DNA of 15,466 nt from an uncultured Bacilli bacterium (GTDB lineage: Bacteria > Bacillota_I > Bacilli_A > RF39 > UBA660): contig CANNTX010000031.1 in assembly GCA_947522695.1 (NCBI GenBank), positions 1 through 15,466 of the forward strand, read 5' to 3'. The translations under genes and the position numbers were made by a program. Shown piece by piece: positions 7,664 to 14,483 of the stretch (the first letter of the stretch is position 1; the number at the start of each line of letters is the position of its first letter). The notes below the pieces were generated by a model, which searched no databases, was not told where the DNA came from, and saw only the letters and a list, made by a program, of their open reading frames with translations.

Positions 7664-8609
7664 AATATGTTTTGGATGTGGTGCTAAATTACAATATAGT
7701 AATAAAGATGCTAAAGGATATGTTCCTGAAAATAAATTAAATGATGCTAAATATTGTATGAGATGTTTTAAATTAATGCATTACGGAGTAAATATTAATG
7801 ATACAGTTCCTAAAAAGGTTGAAGAAATTTTATATTTGGTTAACAGTGATAATAAACATACAATATTTATGTGTGATTTTCTATCTTTATCAGATAAAAT
7901 AATTAATATTTATAATAAAATTAAAGGTAAAAAACTATTATTAATATCTAAAATAGATGTAATTCCTAAAGATATTAAAATTGAAAATATTAGAAAATAT
8001 ATAATGAATAATTATAAAGTAAATAACGTTAGATTTGTTAGTAGTGTTAATGGTTATGGAATAGATTCTTTAATTAACTATTTAATAACTAATAATATTA
8101 GGGAAAGTTACATTTTAGGAGAAACCAATTCAGGTAAAAGTACCTTAATAAATAATATTTTAGATGCCTTTGATTCTAAATTAACTAAAACAACTATAAG
8201 TAATAGTAAAAATACTACTCTAGATTTTATAAGATTAAATGTTAATAATAATTTAACTATAATTGATTCACCGGGATTTGTAACTGATAGTTATGAAGTA
8301 AATTGTCCATTAAAGAATGTGATTAAACCTTTAACATACCAAATGAAAGATGGAGAAGTACTTAAAATAGATAAATTTTATCTTAATTTTTCTACATCAA
8401 CAAGTATAACTATTTATTCTTGTTATGATTTAGAAATAAAAAAGTATTATAAAAATGACATAAGTTTTACATATAATCAGAAGATTGATTCAAATAGTGA
8501 TATTGTAATTTATGGTTTAGGTTTTATAAATGTTAAAAATGAATGTACCATTTGTGCATCTAATATTGATAGTAGTTTATTAGAGTTTAGAGAAAGTGTG
8601 TTTAAGTAG
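7656..8609 (+). CDS. yqeH: Circularly permuted GTPase YqeH (ribosome biogenesis)
   Basis: YqeH helps assemble the 30S subunit. The product is 317 residues, shorter than the ~366 of B. subtilis. An N-terminal zinc finger has C5-x2-C8 and C34-x2-C37. The GTPase motifs appear in permuted order: G4 as SKID (98-101, Ser in place of the usual Asn), G5-like SSVNGYG (129-135), G1 GETNSGKST (155-163), a G2 region around NSKNTT, then G3 DSPG (204-207). The ~110-residue C-terminal domain is the RNA-binding region of this family, here reduced and diverged. A strong SD AAAGGAG (7643-7649) lies inside the end of yqeG. mutL starts 3 bp after the stop. Confidence 0.93.
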   Translation: MSRICFGCGAKLQYSNKDAKGYVPENKLNDAKYCMRCFKLMHYGVNINDTVPKKVEEILYLVNSDNKHTIFMCDFLSLSDKIINIYNKIKGKKLLLISKIDVIPKDIKIENIRKYIMNNYKVNNVRFVSSVNGYGIDSLINYLITNNIRESYILGETNSGKSTLINNILDAFDSKLTKTTISNSKNTTLDFIRLNVNNNLTIIDSPGFVTDSYEVNCPLKNVIKPLTYQMKDGEVLKIDKFYLNFSTSTSITIYSCYDLEIKKYYKNDISFTYNQKIDSNSDIVIYGLGFINVKNECTICASNIDSSLLEFRESVFK

Positions 8610-8612
8610 TTT

Positions 8613-10397
8613 ATGACAAAAATTAGAGTAATGGATGAAGATTTATCCAATAAAATTGCGGCTGGAGAAGTAGTAGAGAAAGCTGCTAATGTGGTTAAAG
8701 AATTAGTTGAAAATTCAATAGATGCTCAGAGTAAATCAATTAAAATAGAACTAATTAATTCAGGATTAAAAGAAATAATGATAACTGATGATGGAATTGG
8801 AATGAATCATGAAGATGCTCTTTTAGCGTTTAAAAGACATGCAACTAGTAAAATATATAAACTAGAAGATTTATTCTTTATTAATTCGCTTGGCTTTAGA
8901 GGTGAAGCACTTCCATCAATTGCGTCTGTTTCTAAAGTTAGTTTAAGAACTAGTGATGGAAAAGAAGGAACTTATTTAGAAATAAATGGTGGTAAGTTAG
9001 AAAATACTTCATCATGTGATTTAAGAAAAGGAACTATTGTTACAGTTAGAGACTTATTTTATAATACTCCTGCCAGACTTAAATATTTAAAAAGTGAAGT
9101 AACAGAACTTAGTTATATATCTAATTATGTTGAACGATTAGCGCTTAGTTATCCTAATGTATCATTTAAACTTATGAATAACGGGAATACTTTAATAGAA
9201 ACAAGTGGTAGTAATAATTTACTTAAAGTTATACATGAATTATTTGGAGCAAATATCAGTAAAAATATGGTTAAGATAAACGCTAGTAACGATGATTATG
9301 ATATTTCTGGATATATTTGTAAACCATGTGTATTAAAGTCTAATCGTAATTATATGATTACAATAGTTAATGGTAGAGTAGTTAAAAATGCTGAGGTAAA
9401 TAAAACTATAAATGATGCTTATTACACATATAAACCTGATATTAAATATCCTGTGGTAGTTTTAAAGATTGAAACTGATCCTACTTTAATAGATGTAAAT
9501 ATTCATCCAACTAAACAAGATATTAAATTTAGTAAAATAGATAGTTTAACTAGTTTAATTACTAGCACTATTAAAGATGCTTTATATAATAGCTTATTAG
9601 TGCCAAATGTAGAAGTTAAAGAAAGTAAACAAATAAATATTCCTATTCAAACAGTAAGTGAAGTTGATAAATCTTTTAATAATGATAGTGAAGAAGATTA
9701 TGTTATAGAGGAAACTCCTTTATTTATTAATGATTCTATTAATGATAATCAAAATGAAAAAGAACAAGTAACTATGGATTTTAAAGTTAATGAAAAGAAT
9801 GAACAAATTAAAAAGATTGAATTTTATCCTTGTGGATTAGTTATGGGAACTTATATAATTGCCCAAAATGATGATGCGATGTATTTAATAGATCAACATG
9901 CTGCTCAAGAAAGAATTAATTATGAAAAGATTAGAAATGCATTATATGATGATAAAATTAAAACAACTGATTTACTTATTCCAATAAGTATTGAACTATC
10001 TCCTAGTGATTATTTAAAATTACAAGATAATAAAAAAGTATTAACTGATTTAGGTTTTGTTATTGATGATTTTGGAATAAATACGATTATTATTAAAACC
10101 CATCCAACTTGGTTAATTTCAGGTTATGAAGAAGAAAATATTCGAAGAATTATTGATTATATTTTAGAAATGCCTAAAGATTTTGATAGAGTAAGATTTA
10201 TTGATAATATTTCTGCTACATGTGCTTGTAAGATGAGTGTTAAAGGAAATACCTCAATAACAATGGAAGAAGCTGAAAGCATATTAAATCAATTAGTTAA
10301 ATGTGATAATCCTTATAATTGTCCGCATGGAAGACCAACTATTATTACATTTACTAAATATGAATTAGAAAGATTATTTAAGAGGGTAATGAATTAA
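8613..10397 (+). CDS. mutL: DNA mismatch repair protein MutL (endonuclease type)
   Basis: MutL links mismatch-bound MutS to strand incision. The 594-residue product opens with the GHKL ATPase: NKIAAGEVVEKAANVVKELVENSIDA (E33, N34), DDGIGM (59-64), RHATSK (75-80) and GFRGEAL (94-100). The C-terminal domain carries the metal-dependent endonuclease motif DQHAAQERINYE (from D427) and CPHGRP (570-575), the hallmarks of MutL in bacteria lacking MutH. Between them is a low-complexity acidic linker. The start lies 3 bp after the yqeH stop with a weak SD, so translation is probably coupled to yqeH. The ATG gives the expected family N-terminus. It has been separated from mutS by three genes, an arrangement unlike the mutSL operon of Bacillus. 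Confidence 0.97.
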   Translation: MTKIRVMDEDLSNKIAAGEVVEKAANVVKELVENSIDAQSKSIKIELINSGLKEIMITDDGIGMNHEDALLAFKRHATSKIYKLEDLFFINSLGFRGEALPSIASVSKVSLRTSDGKEGTYLEINGGKLENTSSCDLRKGTIVTVRDLFYNTPARLKYLKSEVTELSYISNYVERLALSYPNVSFKLMNNGNTLIETSGSNNLLKVIHELFGANISKNMVKINASNDDYDISGYICKPCVLKSNRNYMITIVNGRVVKNAEVNKTINDAYYTYKPDIKYPVVVLKIETDPTLIDVNIHPTKQDIKFSKIDSLTSLITSTIKDALYNSLLVPNVEVKESKQINIPIQTVSEVDKSFNNDSEEDYVIEETPLFINDSINDNQNEKEQVTMDFKVNEKNEQIKKIEFYPCGLVMGTYIIAQNDDAMYLIDQHAAQERINYEKIRNALYDDKIKTTDLLIPISIELSPSDYLKLQDNKKVLTDLGFVIDDFGINTIIIKTHPTWLISGYEEENIRRIIDYILEMPKDFDRVRFIDNISATCACKMSVKGNTSITMEEAESILNQLVKCDNPYNCPHGRPTIITFTKYELERLFKRVMN

Positions 10398-10398
10398 A

Positions 10399-11250
10399 AT
10401 GATTATAGTAGTATGTGGGGCAACGGCTAGTTATAAAACAAGATTAAGTGTTGATTTAGCTAAAAGATATAATGGAATAGTAGTTAATGCAGATTCTTTA
10501 CAAGTTTATAAAGAACTTGATATTGCAACTGCGAAAATTAAAGAAGAAGAAAAAGAAGGAATTCCTCATTATTTATTTGATATAGTAGATAAAAATGATA
10601 TGTATACAGTTTATGATTATCAAAAAGATTTAAGAAATATATTAGATAATAATAAGGATAAAAATATTATAATTGTAGGTGGTACTGGTTTATATATTAA
10701 AGCTGGTTTATATAATTATGTGTTTGAAGATGATACTTCTTATGATACTTATAATGATATTTCTAATGAAGAATTATATGAAAAAGTTAAAGAAAAATAT
10801 CCTAATCTTGATATACACGTAAATAATCGAAAGAGATTAATAAGAGCACTTAATAAAAAAGAAGATTATGATAATAAAGGTAATGAATTATTATATGATG
10901 CTAAATTTATTGCGATTGATTTAGAACGAGATGTTTTATATGATCGAATTAATAGACGTGTTGATATAATGGTTAAAGATGGCTTAATTGAAGAAGCAAG
11001 AAAGTTGTATGATGAACATGTATATTCAAAAGCAGTGCTTACTTGTATTGGTTATAAAGAATTATATATGTATTTTGATGGTAAAATAAGTTTAAATGAA
11101 GCTTTAGATTTAATTAAGAAAAATAGTAGACATTATGCAAAAAGACAATATACTTGGTTTAAAAATCAAATGAATGTTAAATGGTTTAAGTTAGATAAAT
11201 GTTATGATGAAACTTATAAAGAAATTATTGCCTATTTAGAAGGAAAATAA
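10399..11250 (+). CDS. miaA: tRNA dimethylallyltransferase MiaA, variant P-loop
   Basis: MiaA transfers a dimethylallyl group to A37 of tRNAs reading UNN codons. The 283-residue product has NADSLQVYKELDIATAK (catalytic D32), GIPHYLFDIVD, VGGTGLYIKA (T96), a Val/Ile-Arg-Ala region as NRKRLIRALN, CIGYKEL, and RHYAKRQYTWFKN near the end. The P-loop is unusual: GATASYKT (7-14) replaces the usual GPTA-[S/V]-GKT, with Tyr12 in place of the conserved Gly before the catalytic Lys. Everything else is well kept, which argues for a working gene. The gene starts 1 bp after the mutL stop, in the common Firmicutes order mutL-miaA; an AGAGGG SD lies in the mutL tail. Confidence 0.93.
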   Translation: MIIVVCGATASYKTRLSVDLAKRYNGIVVNADSLQVYKELDIATAKIKEEEKEGIPHYLFDIVDKNDMYTVYDYQKDLRNILDNNKDKNIIIVGGTGLYIKAGLYNYVFEDDTSYDTYNDISNEELYEKVKEKYPNLDIHVNNRKRLIRALNKKEDYDNKGNELLYDAKFIAIDLERDVLYDRINRRVDIMVKDGLIEEARKLYDEHVYSKAVLTCIGYKELYMYFDGKISLNEALDLIKKNSRHYAKRQYTWFKNQMNVKWFKLDKCYDETYKEIIAYLEGK

Positions 11251-11255
11251 AGAAA

Positions 11256-12134
11256 ATGAATAATTATACTGGAAGATGTATTGGAATCATTACTGATGTT
11301 CATAGTTTGTTAGTGCCGACTATTGCTTGTTTAGAAGATTTAAAAAATAAAGGGATAACAGAAATATATTCTTTAGGTGATAATTTCGGAGTTGGACCTA
11401 GCCCTAAGGAAGTAATGGATTTATTAAATGAATATAATGTTAAATCTATAGCAGGTAATAGTGAAGATTATATAGCTTTAGGAATTGCACCATTTAGAAG
11501 TTTTTTTACTCATGAAAAAGAAGAAAGTTATTTATGGACATTATCTAATTTAAATAGTTATGAAATAGGAATTATAAAATTATATCCTCATTTTATTGAT
11601 TTAACTTTGGGTGGAAAGAAAATCGCATTATGTCATTTTGCCAATGATTGTAGATTTGATTTTGATAGATTTAGTACTTGGACTTATCAAGCAAATTATA
11701 ATAATGGTAAAAATGCATACAAACAGTTTTTGTATACAAATAGTCAAGAACAAAAACTTGATATGGCAAATAAGATTAAATTTTTAGGAGAAAATAATGA
11801 AGAAGCTAAAGGACTAATTTCAGCGATGAATGAGCCATTATTTAATGGTAATAAAGTAACTGACTATGCTTCTATATTACAGGGACATGTTCATTTTGAA
11901 ATGTTTGAAGAAGGGAAAAATACATCTTTTTATACTTTAAGAGCTATTGGCATGGCTTATGGAATTGATCCAATTGATACAGCATCTTATGTTATTTTAA
12001 AAGAAAAAAGAAACAATCAAGGATTTGACGTTCAAAAGGTTTTGGTTAAATTTAATCGAAAAAAATTAGAAAATGAAATATTAAATAGCGATGGACCAAT
12101 GGATAAAATTAAAATATTTACTTATATGAGGTAA
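11256..12134 (+). CDS. Calcineurin-like metallophosphoesterase
   Basis: The 292-residue cytoplasmic protein carries the five metal-binding blocks of this superfamily: TDVHS (D14, H16), LGDNFG (G41, D42), AGNSED (N68), ALCHFAN (H127) and QGHVHFE (H211, H213). The overall pattern (GDNFGVGP and AGNSED) is that of the Metallophos_2/YfcE-like group acting on small phosphodiesters or phosphoproteins, but the substrate cannot be read from the sequence. The gene starts 5 bp after miaA with AAGGA about 11 nt upstream, so it is the last member of the yqeG-yqeH-mutL-miaA run. There is no terminator of its own; read-through would be stopped by the small-RNA terminator at 12270-12317. Confidence 0.88.
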   Translation: MNNYTGRCIGIITDVHSLLVPTIACLEDLKNKGITEIYSLGDNFGVGPSPKEVMDLLNEYNVKSIAGNSEDYIALGIAPFRSFFTHEKEESYLWTLSNLNSYEIGIIKLYPHFIDLTLGGKKIALCHFANDCRFDFDRFSTWTYQANYNNGKNAYKQFLYTNSQEQKLDMANKIKFLGENNEEAKGLISAMNEPLFNGNKVTDYASILQGHVHFEMFEEGKNTSFYTLRAIGMAYGIDPIDTASYVILKEKRNNQGFDVQKVLVKFNRKKLENEILNSDGPMDKIKIFTYMR

Positions 12135-12153
12135 ATATTTTAAATTAATTAAT

Positions 12154-12182
12154 TTGATAATTTTTTTAAAATATGCTATTAT
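12154..12182 (+). promoter_or_regulatory. Promoter of small RNA copy A
   Basis: TTGATA (12154-12159), 17-bp spacer and TATTAT (12177-12182) preceded by TGC (extended -10). The -10 block is conserved in copy B at 15281-15286, where a TTGAAG -35 also sits at exactly 17 bp although the spacer sequence has diverged. Conservation of spacing with a changed spacer supports a real promoter. Confidence 0.8.
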
Positions 12183-12282
12183 GAATACGTAAGGAAAACT
12201 TACATAAAATAAAAAAGGAACATTTAGTTTTGCAATGCTGAATGCCTATCCTTTATAAATTAAGGTATTGACATTTAATTAC
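12168..12282 (+). repeat. Direct repeat, copy A (partner at 15272-15385)
   Basis: About 115 bp aligns with 15272-15385 at roughly 88% identity by hand, covering the -10 box, the predicted RNA start, the 5' hairpin, the central hairpin and the left arm of the terminator. The two copies bracket the ABC transporter operon in the same orientation. A shorter inverted relative of the central hairpin is at 12438-12467 on the other strand. Confidence 0.85.
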
Positions 12283-12317
12283 TCAGTTTTCATAGGTAAT
12301 TAAGTGTCTATTTTTTT
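12188..12317 (+). ncRNA. Predicted ~130-nt small RNA, copy A (candidate antitoxin RNA)
   Basis: A strong promoter and a strong terminator delimit a transcript with no convincing protein. Initiation near 12189 puts a 5'-terminal hairpin first (GTAAG 12189-12193 with CTTAC 12199-12203). The central stem-loop follows: AAAGGA (12214-12219) with TCCTTT (12249-12254), and inside it CATTTAG (12221-12227) with CTGAATG (12238-12244). The third element is the terminator hairpin. The RNA is convergent with the - strand peptide gene at 12308-12400 and overlaps its 3' end, so it could act as an antisense regulator. The central hairpin has a homologue at the 5' end of the peptide mRNA, and the quasi-palindromic arms (AAGGA/TCCTT) let the two hairpins pair with each other. 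I do not recognise it as a named RNA family. Confidence 0.65.
12270..12317 (+). terminator. Terminator of small RNA copy A, overlapping the peptide gene end
   Basis: gacatttaattac (12270-12282) pairs with gtaattaagtgtc (12296-12308) over 13 bp with one G-T wobble, followed by a T-run ending at 12317. The stop codon of the convergent peptide gene (12308-12310) lies at the base of this stem and its last two Lys codons are the complement of the T-run. On the - strand no U-run follows the stem, so it is efficient only in the + direction. Confidence 0.85.
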
Positions 12318-12400
12318 ATTATGTATACTAAAATAGATATACACAGAATAATGAAACATACGTATCTTAGAAATTTAATAATAAATTTTCTTTTACTCAT
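12308..12400 (-). CDS. 30-residue hydrophobic membrane peptide (candidate type I toxin)
   Basis: An ATG at 12400 opens a 30-codon frame ending in TAG at 12308. The peptide begins MSKRKFIIKFLRY, continues with an uninterrupted hydrophobic run rich in Ile, Leu, Val and Cys (about residues 13-28), and ends VYIIKK: a single transmembrane helix with a basic N-terminus and two terminal Lys. It has a full-consensus SD, GAGGAGGTGAT (12415-12405), 8 nt from the ATG, much better than most genes here. A promoter with exact TATAAT and 17-bp spacing lies upstream. Short hydrophobic peptides with strong but sequestered SDs and a convergent small RNA are the pattern of type I toxins (Fst, TxpA, BsrG). Toxicity is inferred; a regulatory or transporter-linked peptide is possible. 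Confidence 0.7.
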   Translation of the reverse strand: MSKRKFIIKFLRYVCFIILCISILVYIIKK

Positions 12401-12470
12401 ATGCATCACCTCCTCATTTTATTAATATTAAAAGGTGAGGATAGACACCCAGCAACTATTTGTTCCTTAA
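12401..12470 (-). promoter_or_regulatory. Structured leader of the peptide mRNA with SD-sequestering hairpin
   Basis: On the - strand the predicted leader starts near 12470. It opens with a hairpin related to the small-RNA core (AGGAACA... to ...CTATCCT, 12467-12438). Next, TCCTCA-CC-TTTTA (12441-12429) can pair with TAAAATGAGGA (12421-12411), 11 bp with a CC bulge, covering the AGGA of the SD. An alternative pairing, TCACCT (12438-12433) with AGGTGA (12411-12406), hides the other half. Either fold would keep translation low until refolding or binding of another RNA. A 13-codon frame (TTG 12455 to TGA 12414, peptide MLGVYPHLLILIK) with AAGGA 8 nt upstream ends exactly at the SD and could couple translation. 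Confidence 0.65.
12438..12467 (-). repeat. Inverted, shortened copy of the small-RNA core motif
   Basis: Read on the - strand, this 30-nt stretch shares AGGAACA-nn-TAGTT and GCTG-nn-TG-n-CTATCCT with 12216-12252 and 15321-15356 on the + strand, but lacks 6-7 loop nucleotides. It sits at the 5' end of the peptide mRNA. Confidence 0.75.
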
Positions 12471-12476
12471 TTGGTT

Positions 12477-12505
12477 ATTATACTATTAGTGTAATTTATA
12501 AACAA
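12477..12505 (-). promoter_or_regulatory. Promoter of the small membrane peptide gene
   Basis: On the - strand TTGTTT (12505-12500), a 17-bp spacer and a perfect TATAAT (12482-12477). The predicted start is near 12470, giving a ~70-nt leader. The -35 overlaps the word caagcgaaca (12503-12512), also found in the inverted repeat at 1784-1793. Confidence 0.8.
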
Positions 12506-12534
12506 GCGAACAAGTGAAAATATTTAATATTATA

Positions 12535-12563
12535 TTGGTTTTATTAATAAGATATGTTATCCT
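12535..12563 (+). promoter_or_regulatory. Candidate promoter of the ABC transporter operon
   Basis: TTGGTT (12535-12540), 17-bp spacer and TATCCT (12558-12563) with a TG-n extension at 12555-12557. It would start transcription near 12570, just before the AAGGA SD (12583-12587) of the ATPase gene. It is divergent from the peptide promoter, about 30 bp away. Confidence 0.5.
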
Positions 12564-12597
12564 TTTTGTAGAATAGGTATGGAAGGATATATTTAAA

Positions 12598-13275
12598 ATG
12601 AGGTTAGAACATGTATATAAAAATTATAATTTAGGAAAGAAAGAGATAGCTGTTTTGAAAGATATAAATGTTGAATTTAAAACAAATACATTTTATGCAA
12701 TAATGGGAAGAAGTGGTAGCGGAAAAACTACCTTGGTTAATATTTTAGGACTTTTAGATAATGTAACTAATGGTAAGTATTTTTTAAATGATAAAGATGT
12801 AACTAATGTAAATAGTGAATTAAAATCTAAAATAATAAGTGAAAATATTGGATTTGTTTTTCAGTCATTCTATTTAAATAATAATTTAAGTGCATTGGAA
12901 AATGTTATGCTCCCATTATACATAAATAAAAATGTTAAAAAAAGTGAACGTAAAGAATTAGCTAAAGGGATGCTTACAAAATTTAATTTAGGGAATAGAA
13001 TTAATCATAAACCTAAGGAGTTATCTGGAGGCGAACAACAAAGAGTAGCGATAGCTAGAGCTCTTATTAATAATCCTAAAATAATTATTGCAGATGAACC
13101 AACAGGAAATTTAGATTCTCAAAGTGAAAAAGATGTATTTGATATTTTGAAGGAAATAAGTAAAGAAAATAAAATTGTGATAGTCGTTAGTCATAATCCA
13201 ATTGTTAAAGAATATGCTGATTGTATTTTGGAGATGGAAGATGGAGAATTAAATGAAATTCCTAGATTTAATTAA
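12598..13275 (+). CDS. ABC transporter ATPase, MacB/LolD/FtsE-like
   Basis: The 225-residue cytoplasmic nucleotide-binding subunit has Walker A GRSGSGKT (37-44), Q-loop FVFQ (Q89), signature LSGGEQQ (142-148), Walker B IIIADEP (D166, E167), D-loop NLDS and H-loop VVSH (H199). Length and motifs are those of the MPN/MacB-like group that works with FtsX-domain permeases, which use ATP hydrolysis for mechanical work across the membrane rather than classical import. The ATG follows GGAAGGA. The permease gene downstream overlaps it by 23 bp, so they are co-translated. It is an export- or resistance-type system of unknown substrate; it lies between two small-RNA copies. Confidence 0.93.
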   Translation: MRLEHVYKNYNLGKKEIAVLKDINVEFKTNTFYAIMGRSGSGKTTLVNILGLLDNVTNGKYFLNDKDVTNVNSELKSKIISENIGFVFQSFYLNNNLSALENVMLPLYINKNVKKSERKELAKGMLTKFNLGNRINHKPKELSGGEQQRVAIARALINNPKIIIADEPTGNLDSQSEKDVFDILKEISKENKIVIVVSHNPIVKEYADCILEMEDGELNEIPRFN

Positions 13276-14482
13276 ATTATCAATATTAAATATAAAAAGT
13301 AATAAATTTAAAAGTATAATTTATTTACTAGTTATGCTAATATTATTTTTACTAATAAGTATAACATTTACAGGAACTAGTTCAATATTTAATTTTTTTG
13401 ATAAACAGTTCAATTCTTATTTAGATTTAAAAACAATATCACTTAAATTAGATAGTATGAATAAAGAAAAGGAATTAAATAATATTAAATCATTAAATAT
13501 TAAAGAAATAGTAGCATATTATGATGATTATTATTCATTAAATTTAAGTCTTAGTTCTAATAAAGATTTTAATTTTGACAATTACACTAAACCAAACATT
13601 GTAGTGTATGAATATTTAAATAATTATAATATTAATCCTGATTATGGACGAGGAATACTTAATAGTGGAGAAATTATTTGCTCATCTTCATTTGCTCCTT
13701 TAGGCTATGTAAGTGATACTAAAGATATTTTAGATATATCTAATAAAATTAATAATAATTTAGATGTAATTTATTATCAAAAATATTATCCTAAAGAAGG
13801 AGAATCTAGGGTAAAACAAACATATAATAAAAGTTTTAAATTAGTTGGTACTTATGATATAAAAGAAGATTTAAATTATTATAATGTTTGTTATATTAGT
13901 AAAGATGATTATAATGAGATAGTTAGCAATTCAATGTCTATTTGGGAAGATGATAAACAAAAAATATTAAGTGATAAAAATTTATCATATAATGCTTATT
14001 TGATTGTTAATGAATATAAAAATGTTAATAAAGTATTAAATATTTTAAAAGAGAAAGGTTATTATGCAACTTCAGAAAATGAATTGGATATGGATTTATA
14101 TAATTTAACTCAAAATATCTTAAAATATATTTGTGGTGGGATATTAATACTTTTAATTATAATTATTTATTTGTTTATTAAAAATGTTATTAAAGAAAAT
14201 AATGATAATATAAATCTCTATAAGTTAATTGGATATAATAATAAAATAATTAATAATATTTTTAAATTGGAATATATTATACTTACTTTAATGTCATTTG
14301 TAATTCATTTATTATTAATGCCGTTAATTAAAAATATAATTATGAAGTTAATGAGTAGTTTTCCTGAAGCAAATATTTTAACGATTAATATTAACTATTT
14401 AGGAAGTATCTTGTTTATGATATATACTTGTATATTAATTATGTTAATTTTTAAATTAAAATTAAATAGAAAAGAGGTATGA
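13253..14482 (+). CDS. FtsX-domain ABC permease (MacB-like), large subunit
   Basis: The 409-residue protein has the MacB/FtsX layout: a first membrane segment at about 21-40, a large extracytoplasmic region (about 45-285) rich in Asn, Tyr and Asp, and three C-terminal segments at about 292-310, 340-359 and 382-401. Between the second and third, NINLYKLIGYNNKII matches the conserved cytoplasmic coupling region that touches the ATPase. The ATG overlaps the ATPase gene by 23 bp, with GGAG 6 nt upstream. It ends in TGA, one bp before the next gene. Together with the next protein it would form a heterodimeric membrane part. Substrate unknown; bacteriocin or antimicrobial-peptide handling is a common role for such systems but nothing here proves it. 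Confidence 0.85.
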   Translation: MKFLDLIKLSILNIKSNKFKSIIYLLVMLILFLLISITFTGTSSIFNFFDKQFNSYLDLKTISLKLDSMNKEKELNNIKSLNIKEIVAYYDDYYSLNLSLSSNKDFNFDNYTKPNIVVYEYLNNYNINPDYGRGILNSGEIICSSSFAPLGYVSDTKDILDISNKINNNLDVIYYQKYYPKEGESRVKQTYNKSFKLVGTYDIKEDLNYYNVCYISKDDYNEIVSNSMSIWEDDKQKILSDKNLSYNAYLIVNEYKNVNKVLNILKEKGYYATSENELDMDLYNLTQNILKYICGGILILLIIIIYLFIKNVIKENNDNINLYKLIGYNNKIINNIFKLEYIILTLMSFVIHLLLMPLIKNIIMKLMSSFPEANILTININYLGSILFMIYTCILIMLIFKLKLNRKEV

Positions 14483-14483
14483 T

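Noticed and set aside
12188..12317. Riboswitch controlling the ABC transporter
   Set aside because: The RNA ends at its own terminator, nearly 300 bp before the ATPase gene, with a convergent gene in between, and it matches no riboswitch core I know.
12188..12317. tRNA, 6S RNA or SRP RNA in the 12.2-12.5 kb gap
   Set aside because: No cloverleaf, T-loop GTTC-type motif, 6S-like long central bubble or SRP GGAA-tetraloop core could be found.
14480..14482. TGA read as Trp (Mycoplasma-type code)
   Set aside because: All Trp codons in the window's genes are TGG and no gene contains an in-frame TGA. TGA ends the large permease just where the next gene begins.
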